Assembly (NCBI GenBank): GCA_903838355.1
Contig: CAILYC010000060.1
Location: 1 to 35,288 of the forward strand
From: an uncultured Burkholderiales bacterium
GTDB taxonomy: Bacteria; Pseudomonadota; Gammaproteobacteria; Burkholderiales; Burkholderiaceae_C
Direction: 5' to 3'
DNA: 35,288 nucleotides
Shown here: positions 27,156-34,321 of the stretch, piece after piece
Numbering within the stretch: position 1 is the first letter of the stretch
How the letters are laid out: every line of letters begins with the position of its first letter
Translations under genes and position numbers: made by a program
The notes under the pieces: generated by a model
The model's database searches: none
Told to the model about the DNA's origin: nothing
Seen by the model: only the letters and a program-made list of their open reading frames with translations

Positions 27156-29915
27156 TCAATAGAACTTGTAGCTCAATTTTGCCATCAAAGCGCGGCCCAA
27201 GGGGTCGGTGAAGCGTGGATCGTAACCTTGCTGAAACGTGGCCCCTTGATTGGAGAAAGGGGGTGCTGTGTTGAAGACATTTTTCAAGACAAAGCCCAAG
27301 TTCATGTTCTTGATACCGGTATAACCCCAACCGGCATCCACCACCGTGTAGGGCGCCACTTGATTAAAAACCGCGGTTTGCACGTTTTCGTCCGTGTAGC
27401 CGGAGATGTAGCGCAGTCCCAAGGTGTAACGTTGAGCACCTGTATTCAAGGTGGTGCTCAAATAGTGCCTCCAACGAAAAATCGGGCTTGAATTTTGATA
27501 ACTGCCCACATTTTCTACATAAGGCCCACCAATGGTGTTTTGGTATTTGTAAGACAGTACCAACGTGCTTTCATAATTCACAGTCAAGCGGCCCACATTG
27601 GGAACGGTTGAAGCCCAGGCCGCGGAGAAGTCCAATCCATTGGTTTTAACATTGCCCAAGTTGGCCGTGAGGGTGTTGATGTAAGCAATGGCATTGGAGT
27701 TGGGGACCACATTGCAGCCGTCGTATTGAGCCGCTTGTGCAGCACTCAAGGTGTTGCATCGGGTGATTCTGCCTCCATAAGTGGTCGGGTCGGCGAAAAT
27801 CAACTGCTCAGGAAAGGTGTTGATTTGGTTGGTGAGCAAGATGTTCCAATAGTCCACAGTCATTAAGAAGTCATTCGAAGGCTTAAAAGCCGTCCCCAAA
27901 CTAAATGAAGTTGATTTTTCTGGCTGCAAAGAGGTATTACCCCCTTGCAAAGCCTGCGTCTGTTGTCCGCAATCACGCGAGGCCACACCAGCCGCTGTCA
28001 CCTTACCGCCAGGACACAAAACTGGGTCGTTGTAGGCATTTTGCGTGTATGTTGCAGCTTGAGGGCCATAGAGCTCGTCCAACGAGGGGGCTCTAAAACC
28101 TGTTGTGGCCGATCCGCGCAAGAGAGTAGTGGGCGAAGCAGTGTAGCGAAACGCCAATTTGGGATTGATGGTTTTACCAAAATCGCTGTACTGATCGTAG
28201 CGTGCCGCGGCTTGAAGCTCAAGACGTTTGCTCACGGGCATGAGCATTTCCGCCGTCAAAGCACTCACGTTTCTGTTGGCGCCATCCACGTGATAGGGTG
28301 AAAGACCCGCCGAAGGCACTGAGTTCACCATGTTGTCATTGGTGTCAGAATTGTATTTTTCTTGTCGGACCTCACCCCCCAAAGAGAGCGCCGCTTTACC
28401 GCCATCCATCGCAAAGAGTTCACGGCTAAAACGTGCATCAAAACCAACGGCAGATCCCACACCCGTTTGCAACAAGCCAAACGCTTTACTGGCATTGATG
28501 AAACTCAGTGCTTGTGCGGTGTTGGTGCCAAAGGGATTCAAAAGCCCACTGTTGATGCCGCTTTGAATGCTGGCTTTGTTGACATAACCATTGGTGGCAC
28601 TGTCTGATACAGCACTGCGGGTGGCATACCATCCGGTTTGGTAGTCCCACTCGCCAGCCGATCCGGTCAAGTCAGCGACCATGCGTGAGGCATTGGCCTG
28701 GGCCAAGGTTTCGCGATCCCCTGCTGGCACCATTCTCCAACCGATTCCGGTCAGCCCCTTGGAAGGATCAATGCCTGCGTAGGTACTGGGGTAAAAAGGA
28801 CTGTTCGTGGGCATGGTGAGCGAGGTCACGGGATCGGGTGCCACATGAGACACATTGGTGTTTTGTGATGCGACTGCCGACAACGTGAGCACTTGGTCAC
28901 CACTTAATTTAAAAGTGCCTTTGGCGTTCAAGTTGGTGTTATCGGTTTGAGGGATCAAATCAATGGCCGCCGTGTAGTCAAAGCGACAGACACCCGTTCC
29001 CAGAGACACTGACAAAGGCGGCGAGCACTTGGGATAAGTGAGGTTGCCCGAACCGACGCCTCCCCCCGCTTTGGTGAAATTAAAGTTGGCGGGAAATGTA
29101 GTCCCAGATGTCTTGGCCAAACCTTGAGACGGTATGATGCCTGAGGCACCAAAACTGCGATCGAGTGCGGCCAATGATGCTTGAGTTTTGTTGTCAATGG
29201 AGAACCACAAGTTGTAGCCATCCTCCTCCAAATTGCCCTTTCCCGCCGACAAGGTCATGCGTTTGGTCTGACCACCGCCAGCTGTGCTCGGGCTTAAAGA
29301 CTCCAGGCTCAGGTCCATGCCGGTGTAATTTCTTTTGGTGATGAAATTGATCACCCCACCCACCGCATCGGTGCCATAAATCGCGGAGGCACCATCGCGC
29401 AACACCTCGACTCGGTCCAACGCAGCGAATGGAATCGAATTCAAATCAATGGTACTGGCGCCACTGAGGGGGAAAAACCCCAAACGTCGCCCATCCAAAA
29501 GCACCAAGGTCTTATTGGCGCCAAGACCACGCAAGTTGGCTGTGGCTTGTCCTCCTGTCGTTGACCCGACAGACTGTGAACCACCCAAGGCGCTTTGGCT
29601 GGCAGTGATCCGATTGACCAACTCTTCAGTGCTGCTCACGCCTTGAGATTTGAGTTCTTCTACGGAATAAATGCTCACCGGTAAGGCTTGCTGACCCTCG
29701 AGACTGCGCTTGATGGATGAGCCCGTCACGGTAACAGTTTGCAAAGAAACCGGGCCTGATTGTGATTGAGCAAACGTGCTGCTGATAGCCACCCCCCCAA
29801 AAATCAGACCCAGTGCCCATGGACCTGGTTTGAACAGCACCTGTTGATATTGACGTTTGGAGTGATGGGTCTTCAAGAGAGTTTCTTTTTGAAAATGGTT
29901 CCACACACATGGCAC
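27156..29915 (-). CDS. TonB-dependent outer-membrane receptor
   Basis: The frame encodes up to 919 aa. A start at TTG 29876 (then KTHHSKRQYQQ and the signal peptide GPWALGLIFGGVAISSTFAQ) seems likelier than GTG 29915, because a good promoter would start transcription near 29915. After the signal peptide comes a plug domain: VTVTGSSIKRSLEGQQALPV, ATANLRGLGANKTLVLLDGR, LDRVEVLRDGASAIYGTDAV and GGVINFITKRN. The rest is a 22-strand-type barrel ending ALMAKLSYKFY, with the aromatic last residue typical of outer-membrane proteins. The style (NLRGLG, LDGRR, SLQPEKSTSFSLG) is of the large OmpA-independent receptors for siderophores, cobalamin or carbohydrates. The substrate cannot be told. It is monocistronic with its own terminator. 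Confidence 0.93.
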   Translation of the reverse strand: MPCVWNHFQKETLLKTHHSKRQYQQVLFKPGPWALGLIFGGVAISSTFAQSQSGPVSLQTVTVTGSSIKRSLEGQQALPVSIYSVEELKSQGVSSTEELVNRITASQSALGGSQSVGSTTGGQATANLRGLGANKTLVLLDGRRLGFFPLSGASTIDLNSIPFAALDRVEVLRDGASAIYGTDAVGGVINFITKRNYTGMDLSLESLSPSTAGGGQTKRMTLSAGKGNLEEDGYNLWFSIDNKTQASLAALDRSFGASGIIPSQGLAKTSGTTFPANFNFTKAGGGVGSGNLTYPKCSPPLSVSLGTGVCRFDYTAAIDLIPQTDNTNLNAKGTFKLSGDQVLTLSAVASQNTNVSHVAPDPVTSLTMPTNSPFYPSTYAGIDPSKGLTGIGWRMVPAGDRETLAQANASRMVADLTGSAGEWDYQTGWYATRSAVSDSATNGYVNKASIQSGINSGLLNPFGTNTAQALSFINASKAFGLLQTGVGSAVGFDARFSRELFAMDGGKAALSLGGEVRQEKYNSDTNDNMVNSVPSAGLSPYHVDGANRNVSALTAEMLMPVSKRLELQAAARYDQYSDFGKTINPKLAFRYTASPTTLLRGSATTGFRAPSLDELYGPQAATYTQNAYNDPVLCPGGKVTAAGVASRDCGQQTQALQGGNTSLQPEKSTSFSLGTAFKPSNDFLMTVDYWNILLTNQINTFPEQLIFADPTTYGGRITRCNTLSAAQAAQYDGCNVVPNSNAIAYINTLTANLGNVKTNGLDFSAAWASTVPNVGRLTVNYESTLVLSYKYQNTIGGPYVENVGSYQNSSPIFRWRHYLSTTLNTGAQRYTLGLRYISGYTDENVQTAVFNQVAPYTVVDAGWGYTGIKNMNLGFVLKNVFNTAPPFSNQGATFQQGYDPRFTDPLGRALMAKLSYKFY

Positions 29916-29921
29916 ATCTCA

Positions 29922-29950
29922 TTTATACCAAAACTTTTTTACAACAACAA
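29922..29950 (-). promoter_or_regulatory. Candidate promoter of the TonB receptor gene
   Basis: The minus strand reads TTGTTG (29950-29945), a 17-base spacer, then TATAAA (29927-29922). This is a good sigma-70 match. It predicts a start site near 29915, which would leave about 40 bases of leader if translation begins at TTG 29876. Confidence 0.55.
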
Positions 29951-30196
29951 TGGTATTTTCATCAAATAGTCATAATTAATGGAAAAACTTTGTGGATTTA
30001 CAAAATACCAGCCCCAAGTGGGTGAAGCATCTTCAATAACGCCCCCAAGAAGGGATCAACATTGCATTGAATGCACTTTTTTAGGGTGAGAAAGACATCC
30101 CTTGTGAACGACATGAAACTGAAAACCCAAGCAATTCAAAAAAAGGGACTATAGGTGTGAGAAAATAGTTTTTTAATCAATTCGCTAAAGAGTTTC

Positions 30197-31012
30197 ATGA
30201 GTGCACACCAAGGTTTTTTATCCGGTAAACGTCTACTCGTCACGGGTGTTTTGTCCAACCGCTCCATTGCATATGGCATTGCCAAGGCCTGTGTCGAGCA
30301 AGGGGCTGAAATTGCTTTAAGTTATGTGGGAGAGCGCTTCAAGGACAGAACCCTAGAGTTTGCCAATGAACTCGGGACAGACCTGATTTTTGACTGCGAC
30401 GTCTCAGAAGATGCGCAAATCACCGCCCTCTTTACAGATTTGTCCAAACACTGGCCGCAATTTGACGGATTTGTTCATGCCATTGGATTTGCGCCGAAAG
30501 AATCCATTGCGGGTGACTTTCTGGAAGGTTTCAGCAAAGAGGCTTTTCACATCGCCCATGACATCAGTGCCTACAGCTTCCCCGCCATGGCCAAAGCAGC
30601 CTTGCCCTACCTCAAGGACAATGCGTCCCTCTTGACCCTCACCTATCTTGGAGCTCTCAGAACTGTTCCCAACTACAACACCATGGGCTTGGCCAAGGCA
30701 TCCTTGGAGGCGTCGGTGCGGTATTTGGCTGAGTCCCTGGGCTCCAAAGGTCGTGGTCTTCGAGTGAATGGCATTTCTGCGGGACCCATCAAGACCCTGG
30801 CCGCGAGTGGCATCAAAGGCTTTGGCAAGATTTTGAGTGTGGTGGCCCAAGGTTCACCCATCAGGCGCAACGTCACCATTCAAGATGTGGGCAATGTGGC
30901 GGCCTTTTTATTGAGCGATTTGGCCGCTGGCGTGAGTGCCGAAATCACTTACGTGGATGGTGGTTTCAGTCAAGTGGTCGGTGGCATTGCCGAGCCCGAG
31001 AATAGAGAATAA
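30197..31012 (+). CDS. fabI: Enoyl-[acyl-carrier-protein] reductase [NADH] FabI
   Basis: The protein is 271 aa, normal for FabI. It reduces trans-2-enoyl-ACP with NADH, the last step of each fatty-acid elongation cycle, in the cytoplasm. The atypical short-chain dehydrogenase fold is shown by the nucleotide-binding [16 protein letters not shown] (16-31) and the active site Y150, Y160 and K167 in [20 protein letters not shown], which matches the E. coli FabI arrangement Y146/Y156/K163. It ends with [19 protein letters not shown] lies 5 bases before the ATG. It is the target of triclosan in this family. It is transcribed alone, divergent from the TonB receptor and convergent with the decarboxylase. 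Confidence 0.97.
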   Translation: MSAHQGFLSGKRLLVTGVLSNRSIAYGIAKACVEQGAEIALSYVGERFKDRTLEFANELGTDLIFDCDVSEDAQITALFTDLSKHWPQFDGFVHAIGFAPKESIAGDFLEGFSKEAFHIAHDISAYSFPAMAKAALPYLKDNASLLTLTYLGALRTVPNYNTMGLAKASLEASVRYLAESLGSKGRGLRVNGISAGPIKTLAASGIKGFGKILSVVAQGSPIRRNVTIQDVGNVAAFLLSDLAAGVSAEITYVDGGFSQVVGGIAEPENRE

Positions 31013-31043
31013 AAATAGACCTCCTGTCGCTACGGCCAATTGA

Positions 31044-31071
31044 TGACAGTGAATTGTTGACAGTGAATTGT
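31044..31071. repeat. 14-bp perfect tandem duplication after fabI
   Basis: TGACAGTGAATTGT occurs twice without a gap (31044-31057 and 31058-31071), followed by another TGA. It lies in the 163-base space between the convergent fabI and decarboxylase genes. No terminator hairpin is visible for either gene here. The duplication looks like a recent slippage event. Confidence 0.85.
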
Positions 31072-31175
31072 TGAGAAATCCTTAATATCAAAAGACGCTC
31101 CAAAGTCTGCTGAACCCATCGGTCAGGAAATTGAAAGGGGAAAATGCCACCTGGGGCGGATTGAGATTTGAGCTC

Positions 31176-33449
31176 TTAACCCACACGCCCTTTTACGCAA
31201 TCGGCGAAGTAGCGCACCCGACCGTCATCTTGAACCTCTTCCACCAAGCCGTGGATGTCTGTCTCAAAACCTGGACACAAAGCATTAAACTCGCGGGCGA
31301 ATTTAAGATAGTCCAAAATCTTTTTGTTGAACACTTCACCAGGAATCAACAAGGGAATGCCGGGAGGATAAGGTGTGATCAAACTCGTGGTGATGCGACC
31401 CAATAAATGATCAATCTCGACGCGCTCAATATTCCTGTGGGCAATTTGAGCAAAGGCGTCGCTTGGTTTCATGGCCGGGGTCAAATCACTCAAGTACATC
31501 TCGGTGGTCAAACGGGCAATGTCGTTTTTGGCATAAAGCTCATGGATCATTTGGCAAAGGTCTTTGAGGCCCATGCGCTCATACTTGGGGTGACTCGCAC
31601 AAAACTTGGGCATGATGCGCCACATCGGATGGTTCTTGTCGTAGTCGTCCTTGAATTGCTGCAAGGCGGTGAGCAAGGTGTTCCATCTCCCCTTGGTAAT
31701 CCCAATGGTGAACATGATGAAGAAACTGTACAAGCCGGTTTTTTCAACAATCACGCCGTGTTCCATCAAAAATTTGGTCACGATGCTCGCTGGAATACCC
31801 GTCTTGGCAAACTTGCCGTTCAAATCCAAGCCGGGTGTCACCAAGGTCGCCTTGATGGGGTCTAGCATATTAAAGCCAGTCGCCAATTGACCAAAACCAT
31901 GCCATTTAGAGCGCTTACCATCAGCTGAGATGATCCAATCATCGGCCCGACCTATGCCCTCGTCCACCATTTTGTCGGGACCCCAGACCTTGAACCACCA
32001 GTCTTTGCCGTATTCGGCGTCGACTTTGCGCATGGCGCGCCTGAAGTCGAGCGCTTCGGCAATGCTTTCCTCCACCAGCGCCGTTCCACCGGGGGGCTCC
32101 ATCATGGCCGCGGCCACATCGCAACTGGCGATGATGGCGTACTGTGGGCTGGTGCTCGTGTGCATCAAGTAGGCTTCATTGAAGAGCTGGCGGTCGAGCT
32201 TGGTGTTTTGTGAATCCTGCACCAACACATGGCTGGCTTGGCTGATACCGGCCAAGAGCTTGTGAATGGACTGGGTCGCATAAACCACCGAATGTTTGGG
32301 CCGAACACGCTTTTTGCCCATGGAGTGATAGGGGCCATAAAACGGGTGAAATGCGGCATGGGGCAACCAAGCCTCATCGAAATGCAAATTGGGGATGTAG
32401 CCGTCGAGCATGCCCTTGATGGTCTCGGTGTTGTAGAGAACCCCGTCGTAGGTGGATTGGGTAATCGTCATCACACGGGGCTGAACTTTGGCCGCATCCA
32501 CGCCTTTGAGCAAAGGATTGGCCTTGATCTTTTGCTGGATGGTTTTGGGGTCGAACTCGCTTTGTGGGATGGGGCCAATGATGCCAAAGTGATTTCGAGT
32601 GGGCTTTAAAAAGACGGGAATGGAACCCGTCATGATGATGGCATGGAGAACGGACTTGTGACAGTTGCGGTCGACCACCACCACGTCTCCCGGGGCCACA
32701 GTGTGGTGCCAAACCATTTTGTTGCTTGTGGACGTCCCATTGGTTACAAAAAAGCAGTGGTCGGCATTGAAGATTCGGGCCGCGTTGCGCTCTGATGCAG
32801 CAACGGGTCCGGTATGATCAAGGAGTTGGCCAAGTTCATCCACCGCATTGCACACGTCGGCTCTGAGCATGTTTTCACCAAAGAACTGGTGAAACATCTG
32901 ACCCACGGGGCTTTTGAGGAAGGCCACGCCCCCTGAGTGCCCGGGGCAGTGCCAAGAGTAGGATCCGTCCTCGGCGTAATCGAGCAAGGCCTTGAAAAAC
33001 GGAGGCTGCAGACCTTCGAGATAGGTTTTGGCTTCCCGAATGATGTGACGCGCCACAAACTCCGGGGTGTCCTCAAACATGTGAATAAAGCCGTGGAGCT
33101 CTCTCAAAATGTCGTTGGGCAAGTGCCGCGATGTTTTCGTCTCCCCGTAAATGTAGATCGGGACATCGGCATTTTTAAAGCGCACTTCATCAATGAAATT
33201 GCGCAAATTGAGCACCGCTGGATCCAAGTCCGGTCCCGGGGTGAATTCCTCGTCATCGATCGACAAAATAAAGGCGCTGGCTCTTGACTGCTGCTGGGCG
33301 AATTGGCTCAAGTCACCATAACTCGTCACGCCCATCACCTCGTAGCCTTCTCCTTCAATGGCTTGGGCCAATGCGCGAATCCCAAAGCCTGAAGTGTTTT
33401 CAGAGCGGAAATCTTCGTCAATGATGACAATGGGAAAGCGAAACTTCAT
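31176..33449 (-). CDS. Lysine/arginine/ornithine decarboxylase, LdcA-like (PLP, fold III)
   Basis: The protein is 757 aa from the ATG at 33449 (MKFRFPIVIIDEDFRSENTS), chosen because GGAG lies seven bases upstream; the frame runs further to 33533 without family resemblance. It is a PLP enzyme that decarboxylates a basic amino acid to its polyamine or diamine. Domain order is an N-terminal wing domain (response-regulator-like, residues 1-130), the PLP core with FFVTNGTSTSNKMVWH, VDRNCHKSVLHAIIMTG, LHFDEAW and the PLP lysine K397 in SIHKLLAGISQAS, then the C-terminal domain with PYPPGIPLLIPGE. Length and style are closest, from memory, to Pseudomonas LdcA and AdiA. Specificity between Lys, Arg and Orn cannot be assigned from sequence alone. 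Monocistronic. Confidence 0.92.
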   Translation of the reverse strand: MKFRFPIVIIDEDFRSENTSGFGIRALAQAIEGEGYEVMGVTSYGDLSQFAQQQSRASAFILSIDDEEFTPGPDLDPAVLNLRNFIDEVRFKNADVPIYIYGETKTSRHLPNDILRELHGFIHMFEDTPEFVARHIIREAKTYLEGLQPPFFKALLDYAEDGSYSWHCPGHSGGVAFLKSPVGQMFHQFFGENMLRADVCNAVDELGQLLDHTGPVAASERNAARIFNADHCFFVTNGTSTSNKMVWHHTVAPGDVVVVDRNCHKSVLHAIIMTGSIPVFLKPTRNHFGIIGPIPQSEFDPKTIQQKIKANPLLKGVDAAKVQPRVMTITQSTYDGVLYNTETIKGMLDGYIPNLHFDEAWLPHAAFHPFYGPYHSMGKKRVRPKHSVVYATQSIHKLLAGISQASHVLVQDSQNTKLDRQLFNEAYLMHTSTSPQYAIIASCDVAAAMMEPPGGTALVEESIAEALDFRRAMRKVDAEYGKDWWFKVWGPDKMVDEGIGRADDWIISADGKRSKWHGFGQLATGFNMLDPIKATLVTPGLDLNGKFAKTGIPASIVTKFLMEHGVIVEKTGLYSFFIMFTIGITKGRWNTLLTALQQFKDDYDKNHPMWRIMPKFCASHPKYERMGLKDLCQMIHELYAKNDIARLTTEMYLSDLTPAMKPSDAFAQIAHRNIERVEIDHLLGRITTSLITPYPPGIPLLIPGEVFNKKILDYLKFAREFNALCPGFETDIHGLVEEVQDDGRVRYFADCVKGRVG

Positions 33450-33524
33450 GGCAAACTCCGAACACAACTCAGGGAACATTAAACAAAAAAACCAATGCGC
33501 GTGAGTGTAACCCGTTTGGCCTGT

Positions 33525-33530
33525 TAGAAT
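33525..33530 (+). promoter_or_regulatory. Extended -10 promoter element of tRNA-Ser
   Basis: TGTTAGAAT (33522-33530) is an extended -10 element (TG, one base, TAGAAT). It lies ten bases before the mature 5' end of the tRNA, so transcription would start just in front of it. The -35 region is weak, which an extended -10 can compensate. Confidence 0.5.
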
Positions 33531-33540
33531 CATTAAATCT

Positions 33541-33631
33541 GGAGAGATGGATGAGCGGTTTAAGTCGCACGCCTGGAAAGCGTGTGAGGGTTAATAGCCC
33601 TCCCGGGGTTCGAATCCCCGTCTCTCCGCCA
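33541..33631 (+). tRNA. tRNA-Ser (anticodon GGA)
   Basis: A full cloverleaf can be drawn. The acceptor stem is GGAGAGA with TCTCTCC. The anticodon stem CACGC/GCGTG has loop CTGGAAA and anticodon GGA at 33575-33577. A long class II variable arm (GAGGGTTAATAGCCCTC) is typical of serine tRNA. The T arm is CGGGGTTCGAATCCCCG. The terminal CCA is encoded (33629-33631). GGA reads UCC and UCU codons. It has its own promoter and terminator. Confidence 0.98.
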
Positions 33632-33647
33632 GTAACCCAACAAGAAT

Positions 33648-33669
33648 GCGCCTATTAGGCGTTTTTTTT
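33648..33669 (+). terminator. Terminator of tRNA-Ser
   Basis: A short stem CGCCT (33649-33653) with AGGCG (33657-33661) and a 3-base loop is followed by eight T residues (33662-33669). It lies 17 bases past the tRNA CCA end. Confidence 0.8.
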
Positions 33670-34142
33670 ATTTCTACCTCCCTATTAACTCACCATTTAT
33701 TCAACGCAACCTAAAACTCGTAAACGTTAAAAAATTCCACGTCACGCCAAAGATGAACTTACTAATTTAACTTTAATTTTGGGTAACTTTACCCCATAGC
33801 AGAGTCTTCTTTCATTTAAATTTCAGCAATTCAAACTCCACCCTACCCCTACCCTCCACATTTAGAGAATGAGACCCTCTTTGAGATGAATCACTGCTTT
33901 GCACAGATAATTTAAAATTTAATTTCTAATGTTTGACATTTGGTAGTATTTGCACCCTGCGCTGCATCGTTAATCTTGGTCTAATTAGACTCCGATACTG
34001 TAAGAGTTAATTTTCTGAAACCAAAAATTAACGATTTTTAAAAATTGGATAATTTAAGAAATACAAGTGATCTAAGAAAATCTGGATTGCTTAGCGTAAA
34101 GTCATAATATTCCCAATACATCAAATATCAATCGTGAAGCGT
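33670..34142. other. AT-rich non-coding stretch downstream of tRNA-Ser
   Basis: About 470 bases are clearly more AT-rich than the genes to the left, with no supported gene on either strand. I looked for a second copy of the tRNA 3' end as an attachment site and for an integrase gene and found neither in the window. The shift in composition starts right after the tRNA terminator. Confidence 0.6.
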
Positions 34143-34230
34143 TTCCCCAGCAGCCTAAGCGGCAGTGAACCATGGTCAAGCAGCACAAATTCAGGTTATA
34201 CAATTCTGAGCTGCTCTTTCGGCAGTGAAC
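34143..34230 (-). CRISPR. Degenerate mini-CRISPR, type I-F-like: two repeats, one 32-base spacer
   Basis: Read on the minus strand, repeat 1 is 34230-34203 and repeat 2 is 34170-34143, each 28 bases and each starting GTTCACTGCCG, the invariant first part of type I-F repeats. The spacer (34202-34171) is exactly 32 bases, the normal I-F spacer length. Against the I-F repeat consensus as I remember it, each unit matches about 22 of 28 positions, but they match each other at only about 18. Repeat 1 keeps a CTGC/GCAG stem and a 5'-handle-like end CTCAGAAT (canonical CTAAGAAA). Repeat 2 has one mismatch in the stem and a decayed end CTGGGGAA. No third unit is found at the next 60-base steps, and no cas gene is in the window. 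The array lies about 90 bases past the stop of the YHYH gene on the same strand. Confidence 0.65.
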
Positions 34231-34321
34231 AAATACCATAACGCTTGATGAAGTCAAACTGAACATGAATGTCATGCAACAATTGAGAGACTTCGAACCA
34301 CTGATTTAATGAAAAGCAAAA

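Noticed and set aside
34083..34290. Further I-F repeat units one period to either side of the mini-array (34083-34110 and 34263-34290)
   Set aside because: Neither stretch keeps GTTCACTGCCG or the stem, so I restrict the array to two units.
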